From positions 1 to 64,000 of the forward strand of contig DASZUG010000017.1 of NCBI GenBank assembly GCA_035547755.1: DNA of 64,000 bases. Reading direction: 5' to 3'. The position numbers and the translations under genes were made by a program. Below, piece by piece: positions 25,609 through 33,645 of this stretch; within the stretch, counting starts at the first letter, position 1; the number at the start of each line of letters is the position of its first letter. This stretch comes from Mesorhizobium_L sp035547755. GTDB lineage: Bacteria > Pseudomonadota > Alphaproteobacteria > Rhizobiales > Rhizobiaceae. The notes beneath the pieces are model-generated. The model did no database searches, was not told the DNA's origin, and worked only from the letters and a program-made list of their open reading frames with translations.

Positions 25609-26637
25609 TTATCCTCCCGGTCTTGCCCCACTCTCCGGTTTGCCTGTCTCCGGCATATTGTCTTCGAGCGGCACCCTGTTGTCCGTCTCCTCGGTGCATT
25701 GGCGCGCAAGTGCCGTCAGCCATTGGCGCGTTTCCGGCGTTTCACGCCTTGCGAAGAGGTCGCCCAGTTTGTGCTCACCCTCGATCCTGTGCAGCATGCA
25801 GGGACAATAGCTCACGCAATAGTCGCTGTCGCGGCTCTTCTCGCATTCGACCTGGCAGGCCTGAAGGAATCGCACCTGCGGCGTTTCCATTCGCGCGGGA
25901 AAGAATTGCGCGAAAACGAAGACGCTGCCGAAGAGAACGGGCTGGTGCAGAAGATAGACGGCGAGGCTGTGCCGTCCGGCAAAGCGCAGCGGCACAGCCC
26001 AACTGCCGGCCCTTATTCCCGAGAGCCAACGCAGCAGCCCCGATGCATCGGCAAGCTTCACCGCCGAAAGGCCGATGAGCACCGCGCCGAACCACGGAAA
26101 CAGCGGCACGTAATCGTTGGAGCGGGGGACATAGGGCGAGAGACCCAGCACCCAGCCGACGGGATTGTCGAACAATTCGTTCGAATAGAAATTGGGAAGC
26201 ACGATAATGGCGATGCCGGCCGCGAGCGTCAGCAAGGAGGGCAAGCGCAGGAACAGGAGGCCGATCAGGCTCGCCAGCGCGATTTCGTGCAATATGCCGA
26301 AATAGATGAATTCCTCGCGCATCATGAACCAGGTGACGATGGTGATCGCCACGGCTCCCGCGACGACCATGGCGAGGCGTCGCCAGAAGGACCGCCAACG
26401 GATTTCCCGGCCATTGGCGAGATAAAGGCTGATGCCGACAAGGATGAGGAAGGAGGAGGCGATAGCGCGGGCGAACAGCTTCCAGCCGCCGATTTCGGTC
26501 ATTCCCGGAGTCGCATAGCCGAAATATTCGAGATCCCAGCTGAAATGATAGATCGCCATGGCGACGAGCGCGACACCGCGCGCTATGTCGATGGTATCGA
26601 TCCTGGGTAGACGTATTTTGGGTACGGGCTTTTGCAT
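25609..26637 (-). CDS. DUF1624 / heparan-alpha-glucosaminide acetyltransferase-like membrane protein with Cys-rich tail
   Basis: 342 residues. Begins with the family block IDTIDIARGVALVAMAIYHF and has about seven membrane helices; RHSLAVYLLHQPVLFG (221-236) is also typical. The cytosolic or periplasmic tail after residue 255 contains five cysteines at 261, 265, 274, 278 and 280 (CQVEC, YCVSYCPC), a possible metal or Fe-S site or disulfide cluster. Expected to transfer acyl groups across the membrane, substrate unknown. Transcribed with the ICMT-family gene. Confidence 0.85.
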   Translation of the reverse strand: MQKPVPKIRLPRIDTIDIARGVALVAMAIYHFSWDLEYFGYATPGMTEIGGWKLFARAIASSFLILVGISLYLANGREIRWRSFWRRLAMVVAGAVAITIVTWFMMREEFIYFGILHEIALASLIGLLFLRLPSLLTLAAGIAIIVLPNFYSNELFDNPVGWVLGLSPYVPRSNDYVPLFPWFGAVLIGLSAVKLADASGLLRWLSGIRAGSWAVPLRFAGRHSLAVYLLHQPVLFGSVFVFAQFFPARMETPQVRFLQACQVECEKSRDSDYCVSYCPCMLHRIEGEHKLGDLFARRETPETRQWLTALARQCTEETDNRVPLEDNMPETGKPESGARPGG

Positions 26638-26722
26638 CCGGCAGCATTCGCGTTACATCCCGCTCATGGCAGATGTTCGTCGGCTTGCGCAAGCCGCGCT
26701 GGTATGAAGAGAGGAGATCGGC

Positions 26723-27553
26723 ATGAACAGCATCGACGCGAACGGCGCAAGCATACCCGCGATCGGATTGGGCACATGGACGCTGAAAGGCCGTGCCTGC
26801 AGCGAATTGGTCGAGCATGCGCTGACCGTCGGCTACCGCCATGTCGATACGGCCGCCGCCTACGGCAATGAGGAGGACGTCGGCGCGGGCATCCGGGCTT
26901 CGGGCATTTCCCGCGACGATATCTTCCTGACGACCAAGGTCTGGCCGTCCGATCTTGCTCCAGCCGATTTCATGAAATCGGCGGAGGCAAGCCTGAAGCG
27001 TCTCGGTCTAGATCAGGTCGATCTTCTGCTCATCCACTGGCCAAATCCCGAAATCCCGCTGAAAGGAACGGTCGAAGCGCTGAACAAGGCGCGGCGGGAA
27101 GGCCTGACGCGGCATATCGGCGTCGCCAACTTCACCACCGGGCTGCTTGCGAAGGCGAGAGGACTTTCGGAGGCGCCGCTCGTCTGCGATCAGGTGGAGT
27201 ACCATCCCTATCTCGATCAGCGAAAGGTGCTGGAGGCCTGCCGCGCGGCGGGCATGGCGATGGTCAGCTATTGTCCGCTCCATCGCGGCGGCGACCTGCT
27301 GGAGGAAAGGGCGGTGAAGGAAGCGGCGGCCGCACATGGCGTTACGCCGGGGCAAGTGGTCCTGCGCTGGCATGTGCAGCAGGAAGGCGTCGTCGCCATT
27401 CCGCGCACGTCGAAAACGGAGCGGCTTGCCGAGAATATCGGCATTTTCGGCTTCGCGCTGACCGAGGCGGAGATGCGAGCCATTTCGGCGCTTTCTGGCA
27501 AAAACAGCCGGCTTTGCGATTTCGATTTTTCTCCGGAGTGGGATCGGCCTTAG
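26723..27553 (+). CDS. Aldo/keto reductase
   Basis: 276 residues, full AKR barrel. Tetrad D42, Y47, K72 and H105 are visible in VDTAAAYGNE, LTTKVW and LLIHWP. C-terminal VVAIPRTSKTERLAENIGIF is the NADP-binding site (R-S/T-K). Resembles the AKR5-type 2,5-diketo-gluconate reductases of Rhizobiales; substrate unknown. Plus-strand gene divergent from the DUF1624 operon. Confidence 0.92.
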   Translation: MNSIDANGASIPAIGLGTWTLKGRACSELVEHALTVGYRHVDTAAAYGNEEDVGAGIRASGISRDDIFLTTKVWPSDLAPADFMKSAEASLKRLGLDQVDLLLIHWPNPEIPLKGTVEALNKARREGLTRHIGVANFTTGLLAKARGLSEAPLVCDQVEYHPYLDQRKVLEACRAAGMAMVSYCPLHRGGDLLEERAVKEAAAAHGVTPGQVVLRWHVQQEGVVAIPRTSKTERLAENIGIFGFALTEAEMRAISALSGKNSRLCDFDFSPEWDRP

Positions 27554-27671
27554 CAGATGCAGATCGCGGGCAATGTGTCGCCGAAAACCGCGTTATGCAA
27601 ACGCCGCAATTTCGCCCAAGCAAGGAACGATTCCTCTGGCTGAAGGGTAGGTCATCCAAGAGGTTTCTAAA

Positions 27672-27925
27672 ATGCGCAGAATGATTGTGGCTTGTGCCGC
27701 TGTCGCGGCCATGGGCTTCTCTTCGCAGGCCCATGCAATCGGCTGTGTCTCCGGAGCGGTTGCGGAGGCGTGGCCGGACACTACGCTCATCATCATGCCG
27801 TGATAGGCGCGATTGGTGGCTGCATAGCCGGGCATCACATCGCCAAAGAGCGGAAGCTTGAAAAAGAGCGTCAGATGCAGCAGGCGAAAGCTCACACGAC
27901 TGAACCCGCCGGGTCGACGCAATAA
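27672..27925 (+). pseudogene. Small secreted glycine-rich protein, frameshifted
   Basis: From ATG 27672 the frame reads a signal peptide (MRRMIVACAAVAAMGF to SQAHA) and IGCVSGAVA, then leaves the conserved path and stops at 27800-27802. In the +2 frame from about 27764 the sequence continues GGVAGHYAHHHAVIGAIGG, CIAGHHIAKERKLEKERQ, to a stop at 27923. Adding one G in the GCGGAGG run at 27762-27768 joins both into one protein of about 84 residues with glycine-zipper character. So one base is missing, by mutation or by sequence error. Function unknown. Confidence 0.72.
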
Positions 27926-27954
27926 GTCAGCCACTCGCGAAAACACGATATGAA

Positions 27955-27987
27955 CAAAGCCCCTTGGCACAGCGCCTTGGGGCTTTG
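27955..27987. terminator. Bidirectional terminator between convergent small genes
   Basis: CAAAGCCCC (27955-27963) and GGGGCTTTG (27979-27987) pair perfectly, with an inner GGC/GCC extension across a TT/TT mismatch. AAA on one side and TTT on the other suit both directions. It separates the frameshifted gene (plus) from the GCG_CRPN gene (minus). Confidence 0.75.
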
Positions 27988-27990
27988 CGT

Positions 27991-28305
27991 TCAATGATGC
28001 CAATGATCCCAGCGACGCCAGTGTTCCGGATGCCGGTAATAATGGTGGCGCCAACGGTGCCAGCCATAGGTCCGATAGACGACAACCGGGCGCTGCCAGT
28101 AATAGCCATAGACGACCGGCCTGTTCGGTACGCAGCGACCCCATGGATTGGGATGCCATCCGACACCGCAGCCCCAGGCGATGGTTTGAACGGAGAAGGC
28201 ACCCGGCGCGCTCAACGACGCCATGGGCATTGCGGAGGATGCAACCGCTGAAAACGCTAATGTGCCGGCGCTGACCGCCGTGGCGAGAGCGATTTTGGCG
28301 AACAT
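27991..28305 (-). CDS. GCG_CRPN-type secreted protein
   Basis: 104 residues from ATG 28305 with GAAAGGAC upstream. Signal peptide MFAKIALATAVSAGTLAF to about ASSA, then the prefix WGCGVGWHPNPWGRCVPN that names the GCG_CRPN family, followed by a Tyr/Trp/His-rich tail (RPVVVYRTYGWHRWRHHYYR). Such proteins are abundant in Rhizobiales and have no known function; the His-rich tail suggests metal or surface binding (inference). Confidence 0.8.
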   Translation of the reverse strand: MFAKIALATAVSAGTLAFSAVASSAMPMASLSAPGAFSVQTIAWGCGVGWHPNPWGRCVPNRPVVYGYYWQRPVVVYRTYGWHRWRHHYYRHPEHWRRWDHWHH

Positions 28306-28449
28306 CGTTCTTGTCCTTTCTTCTTCGCCCTTCCCGCAAACTATCGGCCTGGCTGGATGAACAATAGCTGAACCCGGGACGGCTCGCGCCATCCCGAATT
28401 CCCTGTAGACTTTTTTCTCCCGCAAGAACGCGGAGCGACGTGAGGCGTT

Positions 28450-28893
28450 CTACCTTTTGAACGCGATCGACATGCCGCTCAAATCCACATTGATCTGCAG
28501 GCCGACCTGCTTGCCCGTGAGTTCCAGCACGGCGCCCTTGTCGTTGCTGAGCACGATGGTCTGGGCGCCGACACCGAGCGCGCCACCGCCGCCGGCTGCT
28601 CCATAGACGCCGACGACGTCGCTAGCCCTGCGGATATGGCGGACGGTGCCATGAAAATGCGTCTTGGAGGCGCCGAAGACGAGGCCGGCGGAAATGCCGC
28701 CGATGGAGATCGGATAGCGCCTGCCGTGGAAGCGGAAAGTACCTTCGCCGCCCGACCCCCCGACGAAGAAACCGGCCTTATAGATGACGAAACTGATCGT
28801 GCCGCTGTCCGCCTGCGCGGTGGTGGAAAAGCCGATCGCGGCCAACGCCGCCATCGCAACAAGGACGGCTCTAAACCTAAGCAGATATTGCAT
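28450..28893 (-). CDS. Hypothetical periplasmic protein
   Basis: 147 residues from ATG 28893 with GAGAGGA upstream; the frame is open further to 29028 but the signal peptide (MQYLLRFRAVLVAMAALAA to AQA) marks the start. The mature part is glycine-rich (VGGSGGEGTFRFHGRRYPIS, GAAGGGGALGVGAQTIVL) and ends LSGMSIAFKR. Predicted all-beta and soluble in the periplasm. I do not recognise the family with certainty. Confidence 0.7.
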   Translation of the reverse strand: MQYLLRFRAVLVAMAALAAIGFSTTAQADSGTISFVIYKAGFFVGGSGGEGTFRFHGRRYPISIGGISAGLVFGASKTHFHGTVRHIRRASDVVGVYGAAGGGGALGVGAQTIVLSNDKGAVLELTGKQVGLQINVDLSGMSIAFKR

Positions 28894-29088
28894 GGTCCTC
28901 TCCCAAAATGGCCGGACAGGTCCATCCACGCCGATGGCCGCGCCGAGCAGCGCTATTCTATAAGCCCGAAACCCCGATAATCGAGCGGATTTTTCGGCGT
29001 CTTGAAATGGCTTTATACGGATGCGCATCTATGGCGAGACACGGAATGAGGAGGATAAGCTGAGCAAAACAGGAGTAGGAGAAACGCA

Positions 29089-29844
29089 ATGGAGAACGCT
29101 GGAAACCGGACCGTGCTTATTACAGGCGGTGCATCCGGAATAGGCTTGGCAACCGCGAGAAAGGCCGCGGCTGCGGGTTGGCGTCCCTATCTGATCGATC
29201 TCGGCCAGGAAGGTCTCGACGCCGCCTGTTCGGAACTCAGCCATGCCGGGGCGCGCGGGATTTTCTGCGACGTCACCAACGAGGATTCGGTCGAAAATGC
29301 GATCCGCGAGGCCGCGGAAGGCCATGATCTGAAGGCCGTGGTCAACAGCGCCGGCATCGGCATGGACAAACCCGCCGTGGAGACGGAAGTAAGCGAGTTC
29401 CGCCGTATCCTCGACGTCAACCTCATAGGATCGTTTATCGTTGCGAGGGCCGCTGCCCGCCATTGGCTCGAGTGCGGCCGTGCGGGCGCGATCGTGAACA
29501 TTTCATCGGTTTCGGGATTGTGCGGCAACAAGGGCAGGGTCGCCTATGGCGCATCCAAGGGAGGGGTGAACCTCATGACGCTCGTCATGGCGACAGAACT
29601 TGGCAGGCAAGGCGTCCGCGTCAATGCGGTCGCGCCCGGACCTATCGATACGCCGCTCGCGCGCTCGGTTCACACGACGGACCTGCGCAAGCAGTGGCAT
29701 GAGCGTGTGCCGCAAGGCCGCTACGGAACGCCGGAAGAGGTCGCGGATGCCGTGTGCTTCCTGATTTCCGACGCCGCGAGCTACATCAACGGGCAAATCC
29801 TCTCGGTGGACGGCGGATTCGTCAATGCAGGGCTGGCGGTTTGA
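29089..29844 (+). CDS. SDR-family oxidoreductase
   Basis: 251 residues, classical short-chain dehydrogenase. Nucleotide motif TGGASGIG at 12-19, NSAG at 86-89, catalytic S140, Y153 and K157 (YGASK), and the C-terminal YINGQILSVDGGF. D37 after the second strand (LIDL) suggests NAD(H) preference. Substrate unknown. GGAG lies 7 bases before ATG. Converges with bolA, 9 bases apart. Confidence 0.9.
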   Translation: MENAGNRTVLITGGASGIGLATARKAAAAGWRPYLIDLGQEGLDAACSELSHAGARGIFCDVTNEDSVENAIREAAEGHDLKAVVNSAGIGMDKPAVETEVSEFRRILDVNLIGSFIVARAAARHWLECGRAGAIVNISSVSGLCGNKGRVAYGASKGGVNLMTLVMATELGRQGVRVNAVAPGPIDTPLARSVHTTDLRKQWHERVPQGRYGTPEEVADAVCFLISDAASYINGQILSVDGGFVNAGLAV

Positions 29845-29853
29845 CGGCGAAAA

Positions 29854-30087
29854 TCAGTCAGGCGCGCTGGTCTGCAGGGCGAGCGCGTGAAGCGCGCCGC
29901 CCATATTGCCCTTGAGCGCATTATAGACCATCTGGTGCTGCTGCACGCGGCTCTTGCCGCGAAAGCTTTCCGCTACGACCTCCGCGGCGTAATGGTCGCC
30001 ATCGCCGGCGAGATCGCGAATCGTCACTTTCGCGTCCGGAATGCCTTCCCTAATCAGCCGTGCAATTTCATTTGCATCCATTGCCAT
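29854..30087 (-). CDS. BolA/IbaG-family protein
   Basis: 77 residues. Pattern VTIRDLAGDGDHYAAEVVAESFRGKSRVQQHQMVY is the BolA fold with the conserved histidine (H33) and the helical MVYNALKG. BolA proteins partner monothiol glutaredoxins in Fe-S handling. It follows purL on the same strand; in relatives a grxD gene usually comes next, but here the next gene is an opposite-strand SDR. Confidence 0.92.
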   Translation of the reverse strand: MAMDANEIARLIREGIPDAKVTIRDLAGDGDHYAAEVVAESFRGKSRVQQHQMVYNALKGNMGGALHALALQTSAPD

Positions 30088-30102
30088 GGCGATACCTCGT
30101 TC

Positions 30103-30205
30103 AGAGCATTTCCGTTTTTCTCTGAATCACGGAAATGCTCTATCTCCTTGTTTTTATGCAATTCCGGACGCAGAACCGCTGCACACTTTTGCTGGAATTG
30201 CTCTA
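30103..30205. repeat. Rhizobiales-type interspersed repeat overlapping the purL stop
   Basis: Starts AGAGCATTTCCGTTTTTCTC (30103), has the inverted GAATCACGGAAATGCTCTA, then TGCAATTCCGGACGCAGAACC and ends TTTTGCTGGAATTGCTCTA (30205). The AGAGCATTTCCG/CGGAAATGCTCT pair forms a hairpin. This matches the common repeat family I remember from Mesorhizobium and relatives. Its terminal CTA (30203-30205) is the purL stop codon read on the minus strand. Confidence 0.8.
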
Positions 30206-32410
30206 CCTTTCCATGAAGCGGGGAAACCAGCCCTCATGCGCCGATTTCAGTTCCTGGACCGATATCGCATGCGCGATGCCGAGTTTCAATTCCGCGCCGC
30301 CCGTCGTCCCGATCCGCGCCAGCGAAATGTCGCAATCGTCGGCACGCGCGCTCAAGGCGGCAATGACATCGCCGGATTGTCGCACGGTCAAAAGATAGCG
30401 TCCCTGGTCTTCGCCGAAGAAGGCAGCGATCGGCGAAAAGCCGGCCGGCGGCGAATCGATCGTCGCGCCGATGCCGGAAGCCATCGCCATTTCGGCGAGC
30501 GCAACTGCAAGTCCGCCGTCGGAAAGATCGTGAACGGCGGTGGCTGTTCCGTCGCGGATCAGGTTGCGCACGAATTCGCCGACGCGTTTTTCATGCGCGA
30601 GATCGACTGGTGGCGGCAGGCCGTCATTCAGGCCATGGATATTCCGCAAATAGACGGACTGGCCGAGATGCGCTCCCCATTCCGGCGGCGCGCCGACGAG
30701 CAGAATGGCCTCGCCCTCGGCCGCGAATCTGATCCGCGCCATTTTCGACCAGTCGGGGATAAGCCCGACGCCGCCAATGGTCGGTGTTGGCAAAATGCCC
30801 TTGCCATTCGTTTCGTTGTAGAGCGAGACATTGCCCGAGACGATCGGGAAATCGAGTGCGCGGCAGGCCTCGCCGATGCCTTTTATCGCGGCGACGAATT
30901 GGCCCATGATCTCGGGCCGCTCGGGGTTGCCGAAATTGAGATTGTCGGTCGCGGCGAGCGGCTCCGCTCCGGTCGCGGTCAAATTGCGCCAGCACTCCGC
31001 CACCGCCTGCTTGCCGCCTTCATAGGGATCAGCTTCGCAATAGCGCGGCGTCACGTCGGACGAGAAGGCGAGCGCCTTCGTCGGATGACCTTCCACACGC
31101 ACCACGCCGGCATCGCCGCCCGGAACCTGCAGGGAATTCCCCTGGATCAGAGTGTCGTATTGCTCCCACACCCAGCACCGCGAGGAAAGATCGGCTGAGC
31201 CGACCAGCTTCAGGAGCGCGTCGGCGACGTCCATCTCTGGAACAGCATCGATCGGGCGAGGGGATTTCGGCCGGCTCCAGGGACGGTCATATTCAGGCGC
31301 CTCATCACCGAGTTCCTTGATCGGCAAATTGGCGACTTCCTCGCCCTTGTGGGAGATGCGAAAGCGCAGATCGTCGGTCGTCTTTCCGACGACGGCGAAG
31401 TCGAGTCCCCATTTGCGGAAGATCGCCTCCGCCTCGCCCTGCCTTTCCGGATGGAGCACCATCAGCATGCGCTCCTGGCTTTCCGACAGCATCATTTCGT
31501 AGGCCGACATCTCTTCTTCGCGCACTGGCACCTTGTCCAGATCGAGTTCGATGCCGAGATCGCCCTTGGCGCCCATCTCGACCGCCGAGCAGGTGAGGCC
31601 GGCTGCGCCCATATCCTGGATGGCGATGACGGCGCCTGACGCCATCAGTTCGAGACAGGCTTCGAGCAGGCATTTCTCCGTGAAGGGATCGCCGACCTGA
31701 ACGGTCGGGCGCTTCTCCTCGATTTTCTCGTCGAATTCGGCCGACGCCATGGTCGCGCCGCCAACGCCGTCGCGCCCGGTCTTGGCGCCAAGATAGACGA
31801 CGGGCAGGCCGACGCCCTCGGCCTTCGAATAGAAGATGGCGTTTGTCTTTGCCAGCCCGGCGGCGAAGGCGTTGACGAGGATGTTGCCGTTGTAGGACGG
31901 ATCGAAATTGACCTCGCCGCCCACTACCGGGACGCCGAAGGCGTTGCCGTAGCCGCCGACGCCCGCGACAACGCCCGCCACCAGGTGCCGCGTCTTCGGA
32001 TGGTCCGGTTCGCCGAAGCGAAGCGCATTCATGGCCGCAATCGGCCGCGCGCCCATTGTGAAGACGTCACGCAAGATGCCGCCGACGCCGGTCGCCGCGC
32101 CCTGATAGGGCTCGATATAGGAGGGATGGTTGTGGCTCTCCATCTTGAAGACGACGCAATCGCCATCGCCGATATCGACCACGCCGGCATTTTCGCCCGG
32201 CCCCTGTATGACGCGTGCGCCCTTGGTCGGCAGCGTGCGCAGCCATTTCTTGGAAGACTTGTACGAGCAATGCTCGTTCCACATGGCGGAGAAGATGCCG
32301 AGTTCGGTAAAGCTCGGCTCGCGTCCGATCAGCTTGAGGATGCGCTGATATTCATCCGGCTTCAGCCCATGGGCTTCTATCAAAGCGGGGGTGATTTCTG
32401 TCGGAGCCAT
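30203..32410 (-). CDS. purL: Phosphoribosylformylglycinamidine synthase II
   Basis: 735 residues, the small PurL type that works with PurQ and PurS. SAMWNEHCSYKSSKKWLR, VFKMESHNHPSYIEPYQGAA and GGYGNAFGVPVVGGEVNFD are the ATP/FGAR-binding signatures. Converts FGAR to FGAM with ammonia from PurQ. The partners purQ and purS lie upstream on the same strand. The stop codon TAG falls within a dispersed repeat. Confidence 0.97.
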   Translation of the reverse strand: MAPTEITPALIEAHGLKPDEYQRILKLIGREPSFTELGIFSAMWNEHCSYKSSKKWLRTLPTKGARVIQGPGENAGVVDIGDGDCVVFKMESHNHPSYIEPYQGAATGVGGILRDVFTMGARPIAAMNALRFGEPDHPKTRHLVAGVVAGVGGYGNAFGVPVVGGEVNFDPSYNGNILVNAFAAGLAKTNAIFYSKAEGVGLPVVYLGAKTGRDGVGGATMASAEFDEKIEEKRPTVQVGDPFTEKCLLEACLELMASGAVIAIQDMGAAGLTCSAVEMGAKGDLGIELDLDKVPVREEEMSAYEMMLSESQERMLMVLHPERQGEAEAIFRKWGLDFAVVGKTTDDLRFRISHKGEEVANLPIKELGDEAPEYDRPWSRPKSPRPIDAVPEMDVADALLKLVGSADLSSRCWVWEQYDTLIQGNSLQVPGGDAGVVRVEGHPTKALAFSSDVTPRYCEADPYEGGKQAVAECWRNLTATGAEPLAATDNLNFGNPERPEIMGQFVAAIKGIGEACRALDFPIVSGNVSLYNETNGKGILPTPTIGGVGLIPDWSKMARIRFAAEGEAILLVGAPPEWGAHLGQSVYLRNIHGLNDGLPPPVDLAHEKRVGEFVRNLIRDGTATAVHDLSDGGLAVALAEMAMASGIGATIDSPPAGFSPIAAFFGEDQGRYLLTVRQSGDVIAALSARADDCDISLARIGTTGGAELKLGIAHAISVQELKSAHEGWFPRFMER

Positions 32411-32473
32411 TAACTATCCAGATCGCGTTCCGTCGCGCCACAGGGCGCTTGAAGCGGGCATCTATCCCTTGCC

Positions 32474-32866
32474 TCAGGCCGTGCAGGCATCCGAACCACC
32501 GGCCCAGCGCTTGAGGTCGGCCGAAATGCGGCCGCCGGCTGGTCCGCTCAGAAGTGGACCATAGGCAGCCGCCTTGACGGGCTTGCCATTGGCCTCGATG
32601 ACAAGCTTCGGCAGGCCGTGCGCGGCCTTCTTGTCGACGACGAGGATGCGCGGCTTGCCGGCCTGGGTATCGAGTTCGGGGATGACGGCATAGCCGACGA
32701 AATCCTTGTCCTTCGAACGCGTCCAACAGGTATGCGCGTTGGTGTTTATGCGCTGGAGGAATGCGACAGCCGCCGAATCGGCGCCGGCCATGTCCGGCCG
32801 GCTCGATTGGCAGGCCGCGAGCGCCGTCAAACATACGGCGAGTGGCAGGACAGATCTTCCGTTCAT
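32474..32866 (-). CDS. Hypothetical lipoprotein between purQ and purL
   Basis: 130 residues. Signal sequence with lipobox LAAC (cysteine at 19), so a predicted lipoprotein. The rest (AVAFLQRINTNAHTCWTRSK, FVGYAVIPELDTQAGKPRIL) has two more cysteines and no domain I can name. Its ATG overlaps the purQ stop by 4 bases, so it is translated from the purine mRNA; a biosynthetic role is not implied. Confidence 0.78.
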   Translation of the reverse strand: MNGRSVLPLAVCLTALAACQSSRPDMAGADSAAVAFLQRINTNAHTCWTRSKDKDFVGYAVIPELDTQAGKPRILVVDKKAAHGLPKLVIEANGKPVKAAAYGPLLSGPAGGRISADLKRWAGGSDACTA

Positions 32867-33531
32867 GCTGCCTTCCCGACAAGCCCTTCGAAGAGCGGGC
32901 GACCGTCCATGCCGCCATGGGCGGCTTCGATGAGGTTTTCCGGATGCGGCATCAGGCCAAGTACATTGCCTTCCGCGTTGACGATGCCGGCGATGTCGTT
33001 CACCGATCCGTTCGGATTCGTGCCCTCGGCATAGCGGAACACAATTTGGCCCTCGCCCTCCAGCCGCGCCAGCGTTTCGGGATCGGCGAAATAATTGCCG
33101 TCGTGATGCGCCACCGGACAGTCGATGACCTGACCCGGCGCATAGTTGCGTGTGAAGGCGGTATTGGCGTTGGCGATTTCGAGCTTCACCCTGCGGCAGA
33201 CGAACCGGAGCGAGGCATTGCGCATCAGAGCGCCGGGCAAGAGGCCAGCCTCCAGAAGGATCTGGAAGCCGTTACAGACGCCCATCACAAGAACGCCTTT
33301 TTTCGCCTTTTCCGCGACGGCGCGCATGACCGGCATGCGCGCGCCGATGGCGCCGCATCTCAAATAATCGCCGTAGGAGAAGCCGCCGGGGATCACGATG
33401 AGATCGACATCGGGAACTGTCGTGTCGCTTTCCCACACCGTGACGGGCGGCTTGCCCGAAACTTTTGTCAGCGCCGCGATCATATCGCGGTCACGGTTGA
33501 GGCCGGGGAGAAGGACGACAGCGGATTTCAT
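32863..33531 (-). CDS. purQ: Phosphoribosylformylglycinamidine synthase I (glutaminase)
   Basis: 222 residues from ATG 33531. Class-I glutamine amidotransferase with oxyanion region IPGGFSYGDYLRCG, nucleophile cysteine in MGVCNGFQIL, and catalytic H/E in GLMPHPENLIE. Supplies ammonia to PurL. A longer start at 33561 is less likely. Confidence 0.97.
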   Translation of the reverse strand: MKSAVVLLPGLNRDRDMIAALTKVSGKPPVTVWESDTTVPDVDLIVIPGGFSYGDYLRCGAIGARMPVMRAVAEKAKKGVLVMGVCNGFQILLEAGLLPGALMRNASLRFVCRRVKLEIANANTAFTRNYAPGQVIDCPVAHHDGNYFADPETLARLEGEGQIVFRYAEGTNPNGSVNDIAGIVNAEGNVLGLMPHPENLIEAAHGGMDGRPLFEGLVGKAA

Positions 33532-33645
33532 GGGCGTTGGCGCTTGTGTGGAGCGGTTCACTTCGCGCTCCTTACCCGAAAGCAGACGGCTTCGCGAGTC
33601 CTATGGGAACTTTACGGCAAAAAGAGCGGGGATTGAGACTGTTGT

